A stretch of 64,000 bases of DNA. It comes from Pseudomonas beijingensis. GTDB taxonomy: Bacteria > Pseudomonadota > Gammaproteobacteria > Pseudomonadales > Pseudomonadaceae. The notes under the pieces are model-generated. The model searched no databases, was not told the DNA's origin, and saw only the letters and a program-made list of their open reading frames with translations. Below, piece by piece: positions 46,344 through 56,749 of the stretch. The position numbers were made by a program, and so were the translations under genes. The stretch lies in contig NZ_CP117425.1 of assembly GCF_030687295.1 (NCBI RefSeq), forward strand, positions 4,840,001-4,904,000, given 5' to 3'. Numbering within the stretch: the first letter of the stretch is position 1; each line of letters starts with the position of its first letter.

Positions 46344-46429
46344 GTTCGATAAAAGCCTTCCCGAGATCCTGGTCTTTCATTCCGAGAGGCATCGTTTTTT
46401 TGGTGTGTATATCCGTTGCTGCGGTAACG

Positions 46430-46600
46430 GCCACTTAGGGTTGCGCCCTGACGGCGAGTCACTTTCGAAAATCCGGAAGCCGGCCCAGGCGAAAGTGACC
46501 AAAGCGCTTCTGCCCCACCGCTCGGTGCCTGCGTTCGGCCATCGTGGTTAACGGGGCACTCCAGATCAACGTCCACCCCGAGGCGGCCTGATAGCCGATC
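46430..46600. repeat. Degenerate copy of a dispersed Pseudomonas intergenic repeat
   Basis: The sequence ...cggcgagtcactttcgaa and ...gcgaaagtgaccaaagcgctt...gccccaccgctcggtgcctgcg is recognisable as the interspersed element seen often in pseudomonad genomes ('gcgagtcactttt ... aaagtaaccaaa ... ccccaccactcgg'). It contains an imperfect inverted repeat (gtcacttt / aaagtgac). The boundaries are approximate, and the call rests on memory of the family. Confidence 0.5.
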
Positions 46601-46628
46601 TGGCTCTTGATGGGGACCGCGTTTTTCC

Positions 46629-46717
46629 TGTGGGAGCGAGCTTGCTCGCGATGAGGGCGGTAGGCTTAACATCCATGTGACTGAACCACCGCCATCGCGA
46701 GCAAGCTCGCTCCCACA
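46629..46717. repeat. REPIN
   Basis: tgtgggagcgagcttgctcgcgatgagg and ccatcgcgagcaagctcgctcccaca form an inverted pair about 40 bp apart. It is the first of two REPINs in the 46.3-46.9 kb gap. Confidence 0.93.
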
Positions 46718-46761
46718 CAGGTTCTTGGTCGTTTATAAGATCAGTGTCCACCGCCGATCCC

Positions 46762-46848
46762 TGTGGGAGCGAGCTTGCTCGCGATGGCGGTGGGTCTGCT
46801 TGCATCAATGCTGAATGTGCCGCCCTCACGAGCAGGCTCGCTCCCACA
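46762..46848. repeat. REPIN with a decayed right arm
   Basis: tgtgggagcgagcttgctcgcgatggcgg pairs with cacgagcaggctcgctcccaca. The right arm has two changes. It lies 44 bp after the preceding REPIN and 16 bp from the LysR gene end. Confidence 0.9.
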
Positions 46849-46864
46849 AAGTTTTCCCATGGCT

Positions 46865-47788
46865 CTACGCCCTCTCCATCAACGCCGGCTGCACATCCGC
46901 CTCACCCTGCAACAACTCAACCACCCAATCGATAAACACCCGAACCCTGGGCGACAGCTGTCGATGGGGCGGGTACACCGCTGAGATCGGCCACACCGGC
47001 ACACTGTACTCGCTCAACACTTCGACCAGCCTGCCCTCGGCCAACTGCCGTTGCACGTGGTAACGCGGCACCTGGATCAAGCCGAATCCCGCTTCACAGG
47101 CCGTCACATAAGCGTCGGCGTTATTGACGGTCAACTCACTCGGCAATTGCATTTCCCGCACCCGCCCCGCCACCTCGAATTCGAACGGGAAGAACCGTCC
47201 ATTGCCCGACGCAAAGCCAATGGCCTGATGCGTCGGCAAATCCTCCAGCCGCCGAGGCGTGCCGACCCGAGCGAGGTAGCCGGGGCTGGCACAGGTCAAC
47301 TGATGAAGGCGCACGATGGGCCGCGCCACCAAGCCTTGATCAAGGATAGTGCCGGCGCGGATTGCGCAATCCACGCCCTCGCGCTGCAGATGGACTTGGT
47401 GATCATGAAAACCCATGTCCAGTTGCAACGCCGGGTAGCGGCGATAGAAATCCGGTAGGCGCGGCAGGATCCAGGTACAGCCAAAGGCGATGGGCATGTC
47501 CACCTTCAAGGTGCCACGCGGCTGGCTCCGTTGCGCCGACAACGAACTTTCCAGGTCATCGAGGTCGTCCAGCAACTGGCCGCTGCGCTGGTAATACGCT
47601 TGGCCATCGAGCGTTGCGCGCACCTGTCGGGTGGTGCGCTGCAACAGTTGCACGCCCAAATGGGCTTCCAACTGCTGGATCAACAGGCTGACCGTGGCTC
47701 GGGGCAAGCCAAGGTCATCGGCCGCCTTGCCAAAACCGCCCAGCTCGACGATACGCCGGAACACTTGCATGGCCTGTAATCGGTCCAC
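46865..47788 (-). CDS. LysR family transcriptional regulator
   Basis: This 307-residue protein has the LysR helix-turn-helix (VELGGFGKAADDLGLPRATVSLLIQQLEAHLGVQLLQRTTR) and the effector-binding domain (LKVDMPIAFGCTWILPRLPDF). It starts with GTG at 47788, with GAGG upstream. It is divergent from the aldo-keto reductase, so it probably controls that gene and itself through the palindrome at 47810. The inducer is unknown. Confidence 0.9.
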   Translation of the reverse strand: MDRLQAMQVFRRIVELGGFGKAADDLGLPRATVSLLIQQLEAHLGVQLLQRTTRQVRATLDGQAYYQRSGQLLDDLDDLESSLSAQRSQPRGTLKVDMPIAFGCTWILPRLPDFYRRYPALQLDMGFHDHQVHLQREGVDCAIRAGTILDQGLVARPIVRLHQLTCASPGYLARVGTPRRLEDLPTHQAIGFASGNGRFFPFEFEVAGRVREMQLPSELTVNNADAYVTACEAGFGLIQVPRYHVQRQLAEGRLVEVLSEYSVPVWPISAVYPPHRQLSPRVRVFIDWVVELLQGEADVQPALMERA

Positions 47789-47809
47789 TGTCGCGCCTCA
47801 TTATTTAGA

Positions 47810-47820
47810 TATTCCGAATA
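47810..47820. promoter_or_regulatory. LysR-type operator-like palindrome
   Basis: TATTCCGAATA is an 11-bp palindrome in the 113-bp AT-rich gap between the LysR gene and the aldo-keto reductase. It fits the general T-N(11)-A scale of LysR boxes. Confidence 0.45.
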
Positions 47821-47901
47821 GTTAAACCAATAATAGGGTATTTATCCAGGAAACCCCTTGCTGGAGACTGCACAGGTCGTTCATTTCCAGGAGCTATCAG
47901 C

Positions 47902-48897
<996 letters not shown>

Positions 48898-49020
48898 TCC
48901 GTCGGCTGGGCTGTCGGTTTCGACGGGCCGTACTCAAGCAGGCGTCAGTCCAGCCGATAACCCTATCAATAACAGCCCAGGGCCTCGCCGGGCTCTGCCA
49001 GTTGCATAGGGTAATAATCA

Positions 49021-49779
49021 ATGGGTTTGCCGCTTAATCGCCTGCTGATGTGGGGCGTCCTGATGTTCCTCGCTGCAAGCACTTACGCGGCAGAGACACC
49101 GCTGCGCATCGTGACGGAGGAGCTGCCGCCCTACAACATGACGCAGAACGGGCGCGTGACCGGCATGAGCACCGAAGTGGTTCAGGCCGTGCTCAAGGAA
49201 GTCGGCATGGACGCGCCCATTCAGCCGATGCCCTGGGCCCGGGCCTACGACCTGGCGCTCAATGAAAGCAACGTGTTGATCTATTCGATCGTCCGCACGC
49301 CTGCACGCGAATCGCTTTTCCAGTGGGTGGGCACCATTGGCCCGACGCAGTGGTATATCTACTCGCTGGCGGACCGGCCGGTAAAACTCGACTCGCTGGC
49401 CGACGCCCATGGTCACCAGATCGCCACGGTCAATCAGGACGTGGGCGAGCAATACCTGGTCTCGAAGGGGTTTCGCATCGGTGAGGAATTGCAGTCGAGC
49501 ACCAAGTACGAACACAACTACCGCAAGCTCAAGGTCGATCACGTCGAGCTGTGGATTTCCAACGAGCTCAACGCGCTGTACCTGACGCGCCAGAATGGCG
49601 AAGACCCGGACAAGGTGCTGATCCGCTCCCTGGCGCTTCCCGAACTGAGCAGCGCAGATGGCCTGAACATGGCCTTCAGTCGCAAGACGCCGGCCGAGAC
49701 GGTGGAGAAGTTCCGCGCCGGTCTTGAGACCATCCGCCGCAACGGGGTCTACGACGCCATCCTGCGCAAATGGTTATGA
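49021..49779 (+). CDS. Periplasmic solute-binding protein (SBP_bac_3 family), copy 1
   Basis: This 252-residue protein has a signal peptide (MGLPLNRLLMWGVLMFLAASTYA) and the start of the mature protein AETPLRIVTEELPPYNM, typical of amino-acid-binding-like proteins. PWARAYDLALNESNVLIY and RTPARESLFQWVG are shared with the protein at 51153. No permease or ATPase is near, so it may be a sensor subunit. It ends 1 bp before the diguanylate cyclase, which suggests co-translation. Confidence 0.88.
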   Translation: MGLPLNRLLMWGVLMFLAASTYAAETPLRIVTEELPPYNMTQNGRVTGMSTEVVQAVLKEVGMDAPIQPMPWARAYDLALNESNVLIYSIVRTPARESLFQWVGTIGPTQWYIYSLADRPVKLDSLADAHGHQIATVNQDVGEQYLVSKGFRIGEELQSSTKYEHNYRKLKVDHVELWISNELNALYLTRQNGEDPDKVLIRSLALPELSSADGLNMAFSRKTPAETVEKFRAGLETIRRNGVYDAILRKWL

Positions 49780-49780
49780 C

Positions 49781-51124
49781 ATGGGTGACCCTTTCCGCAC
49801 GGCGTCCTCCCAGCCACCACCGACCAAGGCGTTCAGCTCCCTGGGGCGACGCCTGGTGCTGGCAACGCTGCTGTTCTGCCTGTTCTTTACCCTGGCGATG
49901 GTCACCTGGCGCACCTGGCTGGCCTGGGAAAACAACCTGGCGGAAATGAATTCGGAGCTAGCCCTGATCGACCAGGTGTTCCAGAACACCCTGGCCCATG
50001 CCATTTGGGAACTGGATCGCGAATCTCTCGACCAACAAATCACCAGCGTTGCCGGGGCAGCCCCCGTGGGTCGCGTGGTGTTGAACATCCTGCGCCCCGG
50101 GCAAGCGCCTGAAGTCATCGAGCTCAAGCGCTACGCCGTCGATCAATCGGGCGTGGTGCCGGTGCTGCATCGCCAGCTCATCGCCCAGCCCTACGCCGGA
50201 GCCCATGAAAAAGTCGGTGAGCTGACCATCGAAGGCGACAACAACCTGCTGTGGGAGCGCCTCTGGAGCGAAGCGCGCAGCATCGTCATCACCCAGCTCA
50301 TCCAGTCCTTGCTGCTGGCCGGGTTGATCATGACCATGTTCAACCGACTGGTGACCGTGCATGTGGTGCATATCGCCCGTCACCTGGGCGAACTCGCGCC
50401 GCATACCCTCAAGCGTCACCTCAAGCTGCAACGGGCGGTGCATCGCCAGGACGAACTGAGCCTGCTCGAATTCCAGGTCAATGAACTCCAGGACAATCTG
50501 CGCGCCCACCTCGAACGCCAGCGTTCGGATGAACTGGCCCTGGCCGCCAGCCGCGATCAAATGGCCGAACTGGTGGAGGCACGCACCGCGGAACTGAAAG
50601 CAGCCAACCAATCCCTCGAAGCCCTGTCCCGTCACGATGCCTTGACGGGCCTGGCCAATCGTCGCTACTTCGACGAATTGAAGGAAATCGAGTTTCGCCG
50701 GGCAATCCGTCACAACACCCCGCTGGCCGTGCTCATGTGCGACGTCGATTTCTTCAAGATCTACAACGACACCTACGGCCACATGCAGGGCGACCTGTGC
50801 CTGAAAGAGATCGCCGAAACCTTGCGCAGCGTGTTCGGCCGCTCTGGCGAACTGACCGCCCGCGTAGGCGGCGAAGAGTTCGTCGTGGTCCTGCCCAACA
50901 TCAACGCCGCCCAGGCCTGTCAGGCGGCTCAACGCTTTCGCACCAGCCTGGCGGAACGTGAGCTGCCCCACAGCGGCTCCAAGGTCTCGCCTTTCGTCAC
51001 CGTGAGCATTGGCGTCGCCGAGCTGGACCCGGAAACCATGGACCATTTCGATCAATTGCTGCAACGCGCCGACCAGGCGCTGTACCGGGCCAAACACCAG
51101 GGACGCGACCGCGTTGCCCTGTAA
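49781..51124 (+). CDS. Membrane diguanylate cyclase (GGDEF)
   Basis: This 447-residue protein has a membrane segment near residues 21-42, a periplasmic region of about 130 residues, a second membrane segment (ITQLIQSLLLAGLIMTMF) and a HAMP-like/coiled linker (LAASRDQMAELVEARTAELKAANQSLE), then a GGDEF domain. The active site is GGEEF at residues 363-367. The usual inhibitory RxxD is R354-S-G-E357, with Glu for Asp. It makes c-di-GMP from GTP. It is flanked by two paralogous binding proteins, so these may set its activity. The start at 49781 is preceded by the upstream stop. Confidence 0.9.
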   Translation: MGDPFRTASSQPPPTKAFSSLGRRLVLATLLFCLFFTLAMVTWRTWLAWENNLAEMNSELALIDQVFQNTLAHAIWELDRESLDQQITSVAGAAPVGRVVLNILRPGQAPEVIELKRYAVDQSGVVPVLHRQLIAQPYAGAHEKVGELTIEGDNNLLWERLWSEARSIVITQLIQSLLLAGLIMTMFNRLVTVHVVHIARHLGELAPHTLKRHLKLQRAVHRQDELSLLEFQVNELQDNLRAHLERQRSDELALAASRDQMAELVEARTAELKAANQSLEALSRHDALTGLANRRYFDELKEIEFRRAIRHNTPLAVLMCDVDFFKIYNDTYGHMQGDLCLKEIAETLRSVFGRSGELTARVGGEEFVVVLPNINAAQACQAAQRFRTSLAERELPHSGSKVSPFVTVSIGVAELDPETMDHFDQLLQRADQALYRAKHQGRDRVAL

Positions 51125-51152
51125 CAACCATCACGCGTCATGAGGTCTGCCT

Positions 51153-51887
51153 ATGCACGTTCGCCTGATACTCTGCTCATGCTTGCTACTCGCCTCGATC
51201 AGCCTGCAAAGCCACGCCGAGGCAATCGAAGTCGTGACCGAAGACTCCCTGTACGCCTATCAGCGTGACAACAAGGTCGTCGGGCCGGGCATTCTCATCG
51301 CCGAGGAGACGCTGAGAAACGCGCAGCTCACCGATTACAGCCTGTCGCTGTACCCGTGGGCTCGGGCCTACGAAAAAGCATTGCACGAGCCCAACGTGCT
51401 GATCTTCCCACTGGACCGCACCCCGGCCCGCGAGGCATTGTTCAAATGGGTGGGTGAAATACATCGGGTGGCGAGCCGGCTCTATAAAATGCGTGACAAT
51501 AAAGATATCGCCGTCAACAACCTCGAAGAGGCCAAGCAGTACAGCATCGGTGTGGTGCGCAATGACGCCAAGCAGATTTACTTGCAACAGCGTGGGTTTA
51601 CCCGGTTGGTCATCTCGGCCAACAACCACGACAACTTTCAAAAACTGCTGAATCGGCAGATCCAGTTGCTGCCGATGCCGGAAAACACCGCGCGCCTGAT
51701 GAGCCAAGATGCCCAAGTGGATTTCACTTCATTGGAAGAGGTCTATACCCTCGATGAACAACCCCACAGGGTCCACCTGGCCTTCAGCCTGAGCACGCCG
51801 GATGACGTCGTCGCCAAGGCCCAACTCGCTTTCGAAAAACTCAAGGCGTCCGGTGAAGTCGCACGGATCATGAACGAACAGCGGTAG
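51153..51887 (+). CDS. Periplasmic solute-binding protein (SBP_bac_3 family), copy 2
   Basis: This 244-residue protein has a signal peptide (MHVRLILCSCLLLASISLQSHA) and a mature part that follows copy 1 in order: EVVTEDSLYAYQ, YPWARAYEKALHEPNVLIF, RTPAREALFKWVG. It lies 28 bp behind the cyclase, so the order is binding protein, cyclase, binding protein in one operon. The ligand is unknown; it may differ from that of copy 1. Confidence 0.88.
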   Translation: MHVRLILCSCLLLASISLQSHAEAIEVVTEDSLYAYQRDNKVVGPGILIAEETLRNAQLTDYSLSLYPWARAYEKALHEPNVLIFPLDRTPAREALFKWVGEIHRVASRLYKMRDNKDIAVNNLEEAKQYSIGVVRNDAKQIYLQQRGFTRLVISANNHDNFQKLLNRQIQLLPMPENTARLMSQDAQVDFTSLEEVYTLDEQPHRVHLAFSLSTPDDVVAKAQLAFEKLKASGEVARIMNEQR

Positions 51888-51930
51888 ACTCTGGGGGATC
51901 ACACCGCAAGCAACGATGAGGTATGTCCCG

Positions 51931-52770
51931 ATGAGTAAAGCGTCCTACGTTCCGCCCAAGGTCTGGGAAAACGACGCCCCGTCTGGCGGCCAGTTCGCCA
52001 GCATCAACCGCCCTGTCGCCGGGCCGACCCATGACAAAACCTTGCCGGTTGGCAAGCACCCGCTGCAGCTCTATTCCCTGGCCACGCCCAACGGCGTGAA
52101 GGTGACCATCCTGCTGGAGGAACTGCTGGCGCTGGGTCATACGGGCGCGGAGTACGATGCCTGGTTGATCCGCATCGGCGAAGGTGACCAGTTCTCCAGC
52201 GGCTTTGTCGAGGTCAACCCCAACTCCAAGATCCCGGCCCTGCTGGACCGCAGCGTGGAACCCGCCATCCGGGTCTTCGAATCCGGCTCGATCCTGCTTT
52301 ACCTGGCGGAAAAATTCGGCGCCTTCCTGCCCACCGACCCGGCGGGCCGCACCGAAACACTGAACTGGCTGTTCTGGCAGATGGGCTCCGCCCCGTACCT
52401 GGGCGGTGGCTTCGGACATTTCTACGCATACGCGCCGGAGAAACTCGAATACCCGATCAATCGCTTCACCATGGAAGCCAAGCGCCAACTCGACGTCCTG
52501 GACCGCCGCCTCGGCGAAAGCCAATACCTGGCAGGCAACGACTACACCATCGCCGACATCGCGGTCTGGCCCTGGTATGGGCAACTGGTGCGCAACAACG
52601 TGTACGGCGCCGCCGAATTCCTGAGTGCCCACGAATACACCCATGTGCAGCGCTGGGCAGAAGAAATTGCCAAGCGCCCAGCTGTCCAGCGCGGACAGCG
52701 GGTCAATCGCACGTGGGGTGACGAGGCGAGCCAGGTGCCGGAGCGGCATGAGGCTGGGGATTTGGGCTGA
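51931..52770 (+). CDS. yghU: Glutathione-dependent disulfide-bond oxidoreductase, YghU type
   Basis: This 279-residue protein is of the Nu-class GST-like YghU family: YVPPKVWENDAPSGGQFASINRPVAGPTHDKTLPVGKHP, then LYSLATPNGVKVTILLEELLALG and VNPNSKIPALLDRS, with ESGSILLYLAEKFG. YghU relatives use glutathione to reduce disulfides. ATG at 51931 is behind GAGG; an in-frame ATG at 51916 is less likely. REPINs follow. Confidence 0.9.
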   Translation: MSKASYVPPKVWENDAPSGGQFASINRPVAGPTHDKTLPVGKHPLQLYSLATPNGVKVTILLEELLALGHTGAEYDAWLIRIGEGDQFSSGFVEVNPNSKIPALLDRSVEPAIRVFESGSILLYLAEKFGAFLPTDPAGRTETLNWLFWQMGSAPYLGGGFGHFYAYAPEKLEYPINRFTMEAKRQLDVLDRRLGESQYLAGNDYTIADIAVWPWYGQLVRNNVYGAAEFLSAHEYTHVQRWAEEIAKRPAVQRGQRVNRTWGDEASQVPERHEAGDLG

Positions 52771-52790
52771 GGCCCCATGCAAGGTCGCCG

Positions 52791-53051
52791 GTGAACCTCG
52801 ATTTCTCGACTGGCACAGCCCCCCTGTGGGAGCGAGCTTGCTCGCGATAGCGGTGGATCAGTTGGCATTGGATGCTGAATGTATCGACGCCATCGCGAGC
52901 AAGCTCGCTCCCACACTGGATGGATGGTGAACCTCGGCTCCTCGACTGGCACAGTCCCCCTGTGGGAGCAAGCTTGCTCGCGATAGCGGTGGATCAGTTG
53001 GCATTGAATGCTGAATGTGCCGACGCCATCGCGAGCAAGCTCGCTCCCACA
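52791..53051. repeat. Tandem duplication of a REPIN with its flank (136-bp period)
   Basis: Two REPINs (52825-52915 and 52961-53051) are near-identical, and so are the flanks before them (gtgaacctcg...ctcgactggcaca). The second unit starts exactly 136 bp after the first. Differences are few single-base changes (for example tgtgggagc[g/a]agcttgctcgcg). This is a recent local duplication of a REPIN plus flank. Confidence 0.9.
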
Positions 53052-53079
53052 GTTCTTTCCCCAAATTTTCGTCAAGTGT

Positions 53080-54186
53080 TCAGCGGTTGGCTTCCAGCCT
53101 GTACCCATCGCCCGCCGACGCCGGAGTCGTTTCAGTGGCCAGGGCAAAAACACACTCATCCAGATAAGGCCTGACATCTGCCCATTTCTTGCGATCGGCG
53201 ATAAACCCCCGCAGCTTCTTGCCGGCATCCACAACATCCGGTTCATGCGCCATCAACATGAGCCTGGCGACTGAACTGGCGTCATCGTCCTTGTGCTTGG
53301 CATGATCCTGCCGCGCGTAAGAATGAAACTCCTCGATCCGCCCCAGCACAGCCTCGGCGCCTCCCATGCACTTGTCACCCAGCACCTCTTCGCGCCGCTG
53401 CGCATGCCCCCCGGCAAAGCTGTCCTGGACAAGGTGAAGCAAACTGCCAAACGCCACCTGATTCACATTCGCCCGCAACCATGGACGCCCCACCGCAAAA
53501 AGATCCTGCACGGTCTGGCCGTTATTGAAATGCTGTTCCCAGCCTTCGATCTTGATGTCTTTCAAATAGGTATTGATGGGATAGGTTCCATCGGCAACCC
53601 CCCAGGCGAACTCGGCCCACATCATGATTTCACGCTTGGTCTTCTCCGGCGCGTTGCCCTCTTGGGACGCCATTGCATGCAAGAATTGCAGATCGCCAAA
53701 ATGCGAACGAGAGATGTAGTTCCCCGCTCCCATGAACGCCATCGGATCGGAAACGCTTATGGCCTCTGCTTTCTCGAAGAGATTGACCCAACACCGCGTC
53801 TGCGAAATAAACCCAACCGAGTAACGCCCATTGCAGCCCTTGGTCTTGGCGTCTTCCGCGCCCGGCATGAATACCGGATCATCGTTCCAGCGAACCCCTG
53901 CAATAACGTAGGCGCCGGCATTCTCCAGGTTGGGGTTACTGCAATCCTGCCAATCCCCGTCACATCCATAGATCTTCTGCGTCAGCGCCTCATGGGCAGG
54001 ATCGGAAAAGTTATGCAGCGCAAAACTGGCGAAAGGCACCGTCGCCTTATAGGAAACCCCATATTTCTTGGCCATCTCCCGCTCAGCCAAGGTGCCATCC
54101 GGCGAGAGCTGAAAAGCGTTGGCCTGGCAGATGCAACCCAACAAAACACCCCAAGCAACTCCCGACATGGCTTTGTATGTATTCAT
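53080..54186 (-). CDS. Secreted phospholipase C-like protein
   Basis: This 368-residue protein has a signal peptide (MNTYKAMSGVAWGVLLGCICQANA). It has SHFGDLQFLHAM and a histidine/aspartate pattern LLHLVQDSFAGGHAQR, as in zinc-dependent phospholipase C/P1 nuclease-like secreted enzymes of Pseudomonas and Legionella. Four cysteines (GCDG, DCSN, GCNG, RCWV) occur in the first half. I think it cleaves phospholipid head groups outside the cell, but this rests on motif resemblance. ATG at 54186 places the signal peptide at the start. Confidence 0.6.
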   Translation of the reverse strand: MNTYKAMSGVAWGVLLGCICQANAFQLSPDGTLAEREMAKKYGVSYKATVPFASFALHNFSDPAHEALTQKIYGCDGDWQDCSNPNLENAGAYVIAGVRWNDDPVFMPGAEDAKTKGCNGRYSVGFISQTRCWVNLFEKAEAISVSDPMAFMGAGNYISRSHFGDLQFLHAMASQEGNAPEKTKREIMMWAEFAWGVADGTYPINTYLKDIKIEGWEQHFNNGQTVQDLFAVGRPWLRANVNQVAFGSLLHLVQDSFAGGHAQRREEVLGDKCMGGAEAVLGRIEEFHSYARQDHAKHKDDDASSVARLMLMAHEPDVVDAGKKLRGFIADRKKWADVRPYLDECVFALATETTPASAGDGYRLEANR

Positions 54187-54509
54187 GGATTGTCTCTGGG
54201 CGATGACGAGCAGGTTCTCGTTTCGCGCTTGGGGTTGGTTGTGGTGAATGGCAAGACGCCATCGTCGAAGCATAGCGGGTGAGTCTTTGCCGTCCAGCAA
54301 GAACTGGTTCTTCCGTAGGTTTCCCCGAGACCTATACGAAAGTCTCTGCCCAACAGACGGAGCAAACCCCAACCAAAAGCCCCTATGGACCACCCCCGCA
54401 AATAGCACAAGCTCACGCCCACACAAGCCCCTCAGCCGTGACCGTTACAGCGAAAGGACCCCGCACGCATCCCTCGTACGCATCACGTCGCGCTCAACCG
54501 AGTCCAGCC
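54187..54509. other. Divergent intergenic region without recognisable gene
   Basis: This 323-bp gap lies between the PLC-like gene and the FIST-MCP gene, which are transcribed away from each other. A small palindrome AAGAAC-TG-GTTCTT is at 54299-54312. No repeat or coding sequence is seen; it must hold both promoters. Confidence 0.5.
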
Positions 54510-56537
54510 ATGAACCTACCGAACCTCTTCAACCAAGCCCGACCCCGCACTCAAGGGACGGTCAGCGTGGCCTGCACTTCGGGTGAACTCGACCAGGCGC
54601 TGGCCAACGTACGTATCACCCCAGTATTAATCACCGGTTTCGTCTCCCCTCACCTGGACATCGACCAGATCGCCACCAAGATCAAGAAGCGCTTCTCCCA
54701 CAGCGCTATCAGCCTGTGCACAACCTCGGGAGAGCTGTGCAACGCTGCAAACACACTGTATTGCCAGACCGGCGAGACCTGGGATCGGGTGGTGTTGCAG
54801 CTGTTTGACGCCAGTGTGATTGTGTCGGCCGAGGTGGTGATGGTGCCGCTGGAGTGCGAAGACATTCGCGGGGGCGGCAAACGCTTGGCCATGCGTGAGC
54901 GAATCACCCGATTGGTGAATAACATCAAGCAGGCGCAGGTGAGCACGCCCATCGACCATCGCGATACCTTGGCCTACGTGGTGTTCGATGGCCTTTCGGC
55001 TTCCGAGTCGTTTTTTATGGAAGCGCTCTATGAATCGGGGCGCTTCCCTTGCCTGTTCGTCGGCGGCTCGGCCGGTGGCAAGACGGATTTCAAAAAGACC
55101 CTGATCAGCGATGGGCAGCGCAGCTATCAGAACCATGCGCAGATTGTCTTCCTGAAAACCGCGGCGGACGTGCGCTTCGGGGTGTTCAAGAGCCAGAACT
55201 TCCAACCGGCCGGGTTGACGTTCAGCGTGCTGACCGCGTCGGTCGAGGACCGCACCATCGACCAGGTCATCGACAGCCGCGGGAACATCAAGAGCATGGT
55301 CCAGGCGCTGTGCGAGGCATTCGAGTGCAGTGCCCAGGCGCTGGAGAAGAAGCTGGCCGATTATTCATTCGCCATCCGCGTGGGTGATGAGCTGTTCGTC
55401 CGTTCCATTGCCCGCATCGACTATCAGCAGCAGATCATCCAGCTGTTCTGCGACGTGGCGCCCGGCGAAGAGCTGGTGATGGTCAAGCGCACGCCCCTGC
55501 GCGAGGCGACCCGGCTCGACTACGAGAAATTCCTCAAGGGCAAAGGTGGTCGGCCGGTGGCCGCTATTCTCAACGATTGCATCCTGCGCCGGCTCAACAA
55601 CAGCAGCGATCTGGGCAGCATGGCCGGCATTTTCGGGGATGTGCCTTTGGCCGGCTTCTCGACGTTTGGTGAAATCCTCGGCCTGAACCTTAACCAGACG
55701 CTCACGGCGATTTTCTTCTTCAGAGTCACCAAGGGCGCCGGTTTTGTCGATGAATACGTCGATAACTTCATCGCCCACTATGGCGAGTTCAAGGCGTTTT
55801 TCCTGCGCCGCCAGATCAAGAAATTGGCGGGCCTGAACCATGTCGTGGTCAAGCAGATCATGGCCTTCAAGATGAATGATTTCAGCAGTGCCTTGGACAC
55901 TCGCGGCCTGGACCAGACAATCCTGCCGGTGTTCGACGGCCTGACAGACCTGGGCATGGTGTTGGCGCAGGCCAGCCAGCAGCAAGCGCAGATGGCAACG
56001 CAAATCAAGCATTACTCGGGCGAGCTTCACCTGTCGATGGATGACCTGACGGGCACGATAGACCGGCAAAACAGCGTCGCCGAGCAGGCCGGCACGACCG
56101 TCGAGCAACTGGCCACGCAAGCGGGTGAAGCCGTGGTCGGTGCCCGAGCGCTCGCCAGTTCGAGCTTGCGTATTCAGTCGATCGTGCAGGTCATCCAGCA
56201 AATCGCCGGACAGACCAACCTGTTGGCCCTCAACGCCGCCATCGAAGCCGCGCGGGCGGGTGAGATGGGCAGAGGGTTTGCGGTGGTGGCCGATGAGGTC
56301 CGCAAGCTCGCGGAAATCACCCGCCAGAATGCTGCGGAAATAGGTGTGGACATCGACCTGCTCTCGACGGAGATCCAAGGGGTCGCCCAACAGATCGAAG
56401 ACCAGTCCGTCGCCGTGAGCGCCCTGCGCGAGATGCTCGATGCACTGGAAGACTCGAGCCGTACCACCGAAGGCACGGCACAACGCACAAAGGCCATCGC
56501 GGACACCTTGACCGGGCTGACTCACGCCAGTGCTTGA
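54510..56537 (+). CDS. Soluble FIST-domain methyl-accepting chemotaxis-like receptor
   Basis: This 675-residue protein has no membrane segment. The N-terminal two thirds are FIST_N and FIST_C sensor domains ([38 protein letters not shown], then FVDEYVDNF). The C-terminal part is a MCP signalling hairpin with the typical [20 protein letters not shown] and [17 protein letters not shown] domains are thought to bind small molecules such as amino acids. It should signal through CheA/CheW in the cytosol. I chose ATG at 54510 ([13 protein letters not shown]). Confidence 0.9.
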   Translation: MNLPNLFNQARPRTQGTVSVACTSGELDQALANVRITPVLITGFVSPHLDIDQIATKIKKRFSHSAISLCTTSGELCNAANTLYCQTGETWDRVVLQLFDASVIVSAEVVMVPLECEDIRGGGKRLAMRERITRLVNNIKQAQVSTPIDHRDTLAYVVFDGLSASESFFMEALYESGRFPCLFVGGSAGGKTDFKKTLISDGQRSYQNHAQIVFLKTAADVRFGVFKSQNFQPAGLTFSVLTASVEDRTIDQVIDSRGNIKSMVQALCEAFECSAQALEKKLADYSFAIRVGDELFVRSIARIDYQQQIIQLFCDVAPGEELVMVKRTPLREATRLDYEKFLKGKGGRPVAAILNDCILRRLNNSSDLGSMAGIFGDVPLAGFSTFGEILGLNLNQTLTAIFFFRVTKGAGFVDEYVDNFIAHYGEFKAFFLRRQIKKLAGLNHVVVKQIMAFKMNDFSSALDTRGLDQTILPVFDGLTDLGMVLAQASQQQAQMATQIKHYSGELHLSMDDLTGTIDRQNSVAEQAGTTVEQLATQAGEAVVGARALASSSLRIQSIVQVIQQIAGQTNLLALNAAIEAARAGEMGRGFAVVADEVRKLAEITRQNAAEIGVDIDLLSTEIQGVAQQIEDQSVAVSALREMLDALEDSSRTTEGTAQRTKAIADTLTGLTHASA

Positions 56538-56631
56538 GGCCGAGTCGCCCAAGCACTGGATCGAGATTGGGCGACCACCGCAGATCCTGCTGTGGTGGAT
56601 CAGTTTGCAGTGATGTTGACTGTGCCGCCGT

Positions 56632-56657
56632 CATCGCGAGCAAGCTCGCTCCCACAG
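56632..56657. repeat. Half REPIN, left arm deleted
   Basis: tcatcgcgagcaagctcgctcccaca is a right arm. The sequence before it (gtggatcagtttgcag...) resembles the interior of the REPINs at 52.8-53.0 kb, and the left arm is replaced by a short 'tgtg', so it seems to have been deleted. Confidence 0.8.
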
Positions 56658-56749
56658 TTTTTGAGTTGCCCGCAGGCATCACAATTACCCTGAGCTCCCA
56701 CAGGGATTTGTGCCCACTGGGAGCTTGTGGTTGTTCGCAGCCGTCACCG

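Noticed and set aside
46316..46625. Plus-strand frame after the second permease
   Set aside because: It reads through a dispersed repeat and a hairpin; no protein features are seen.
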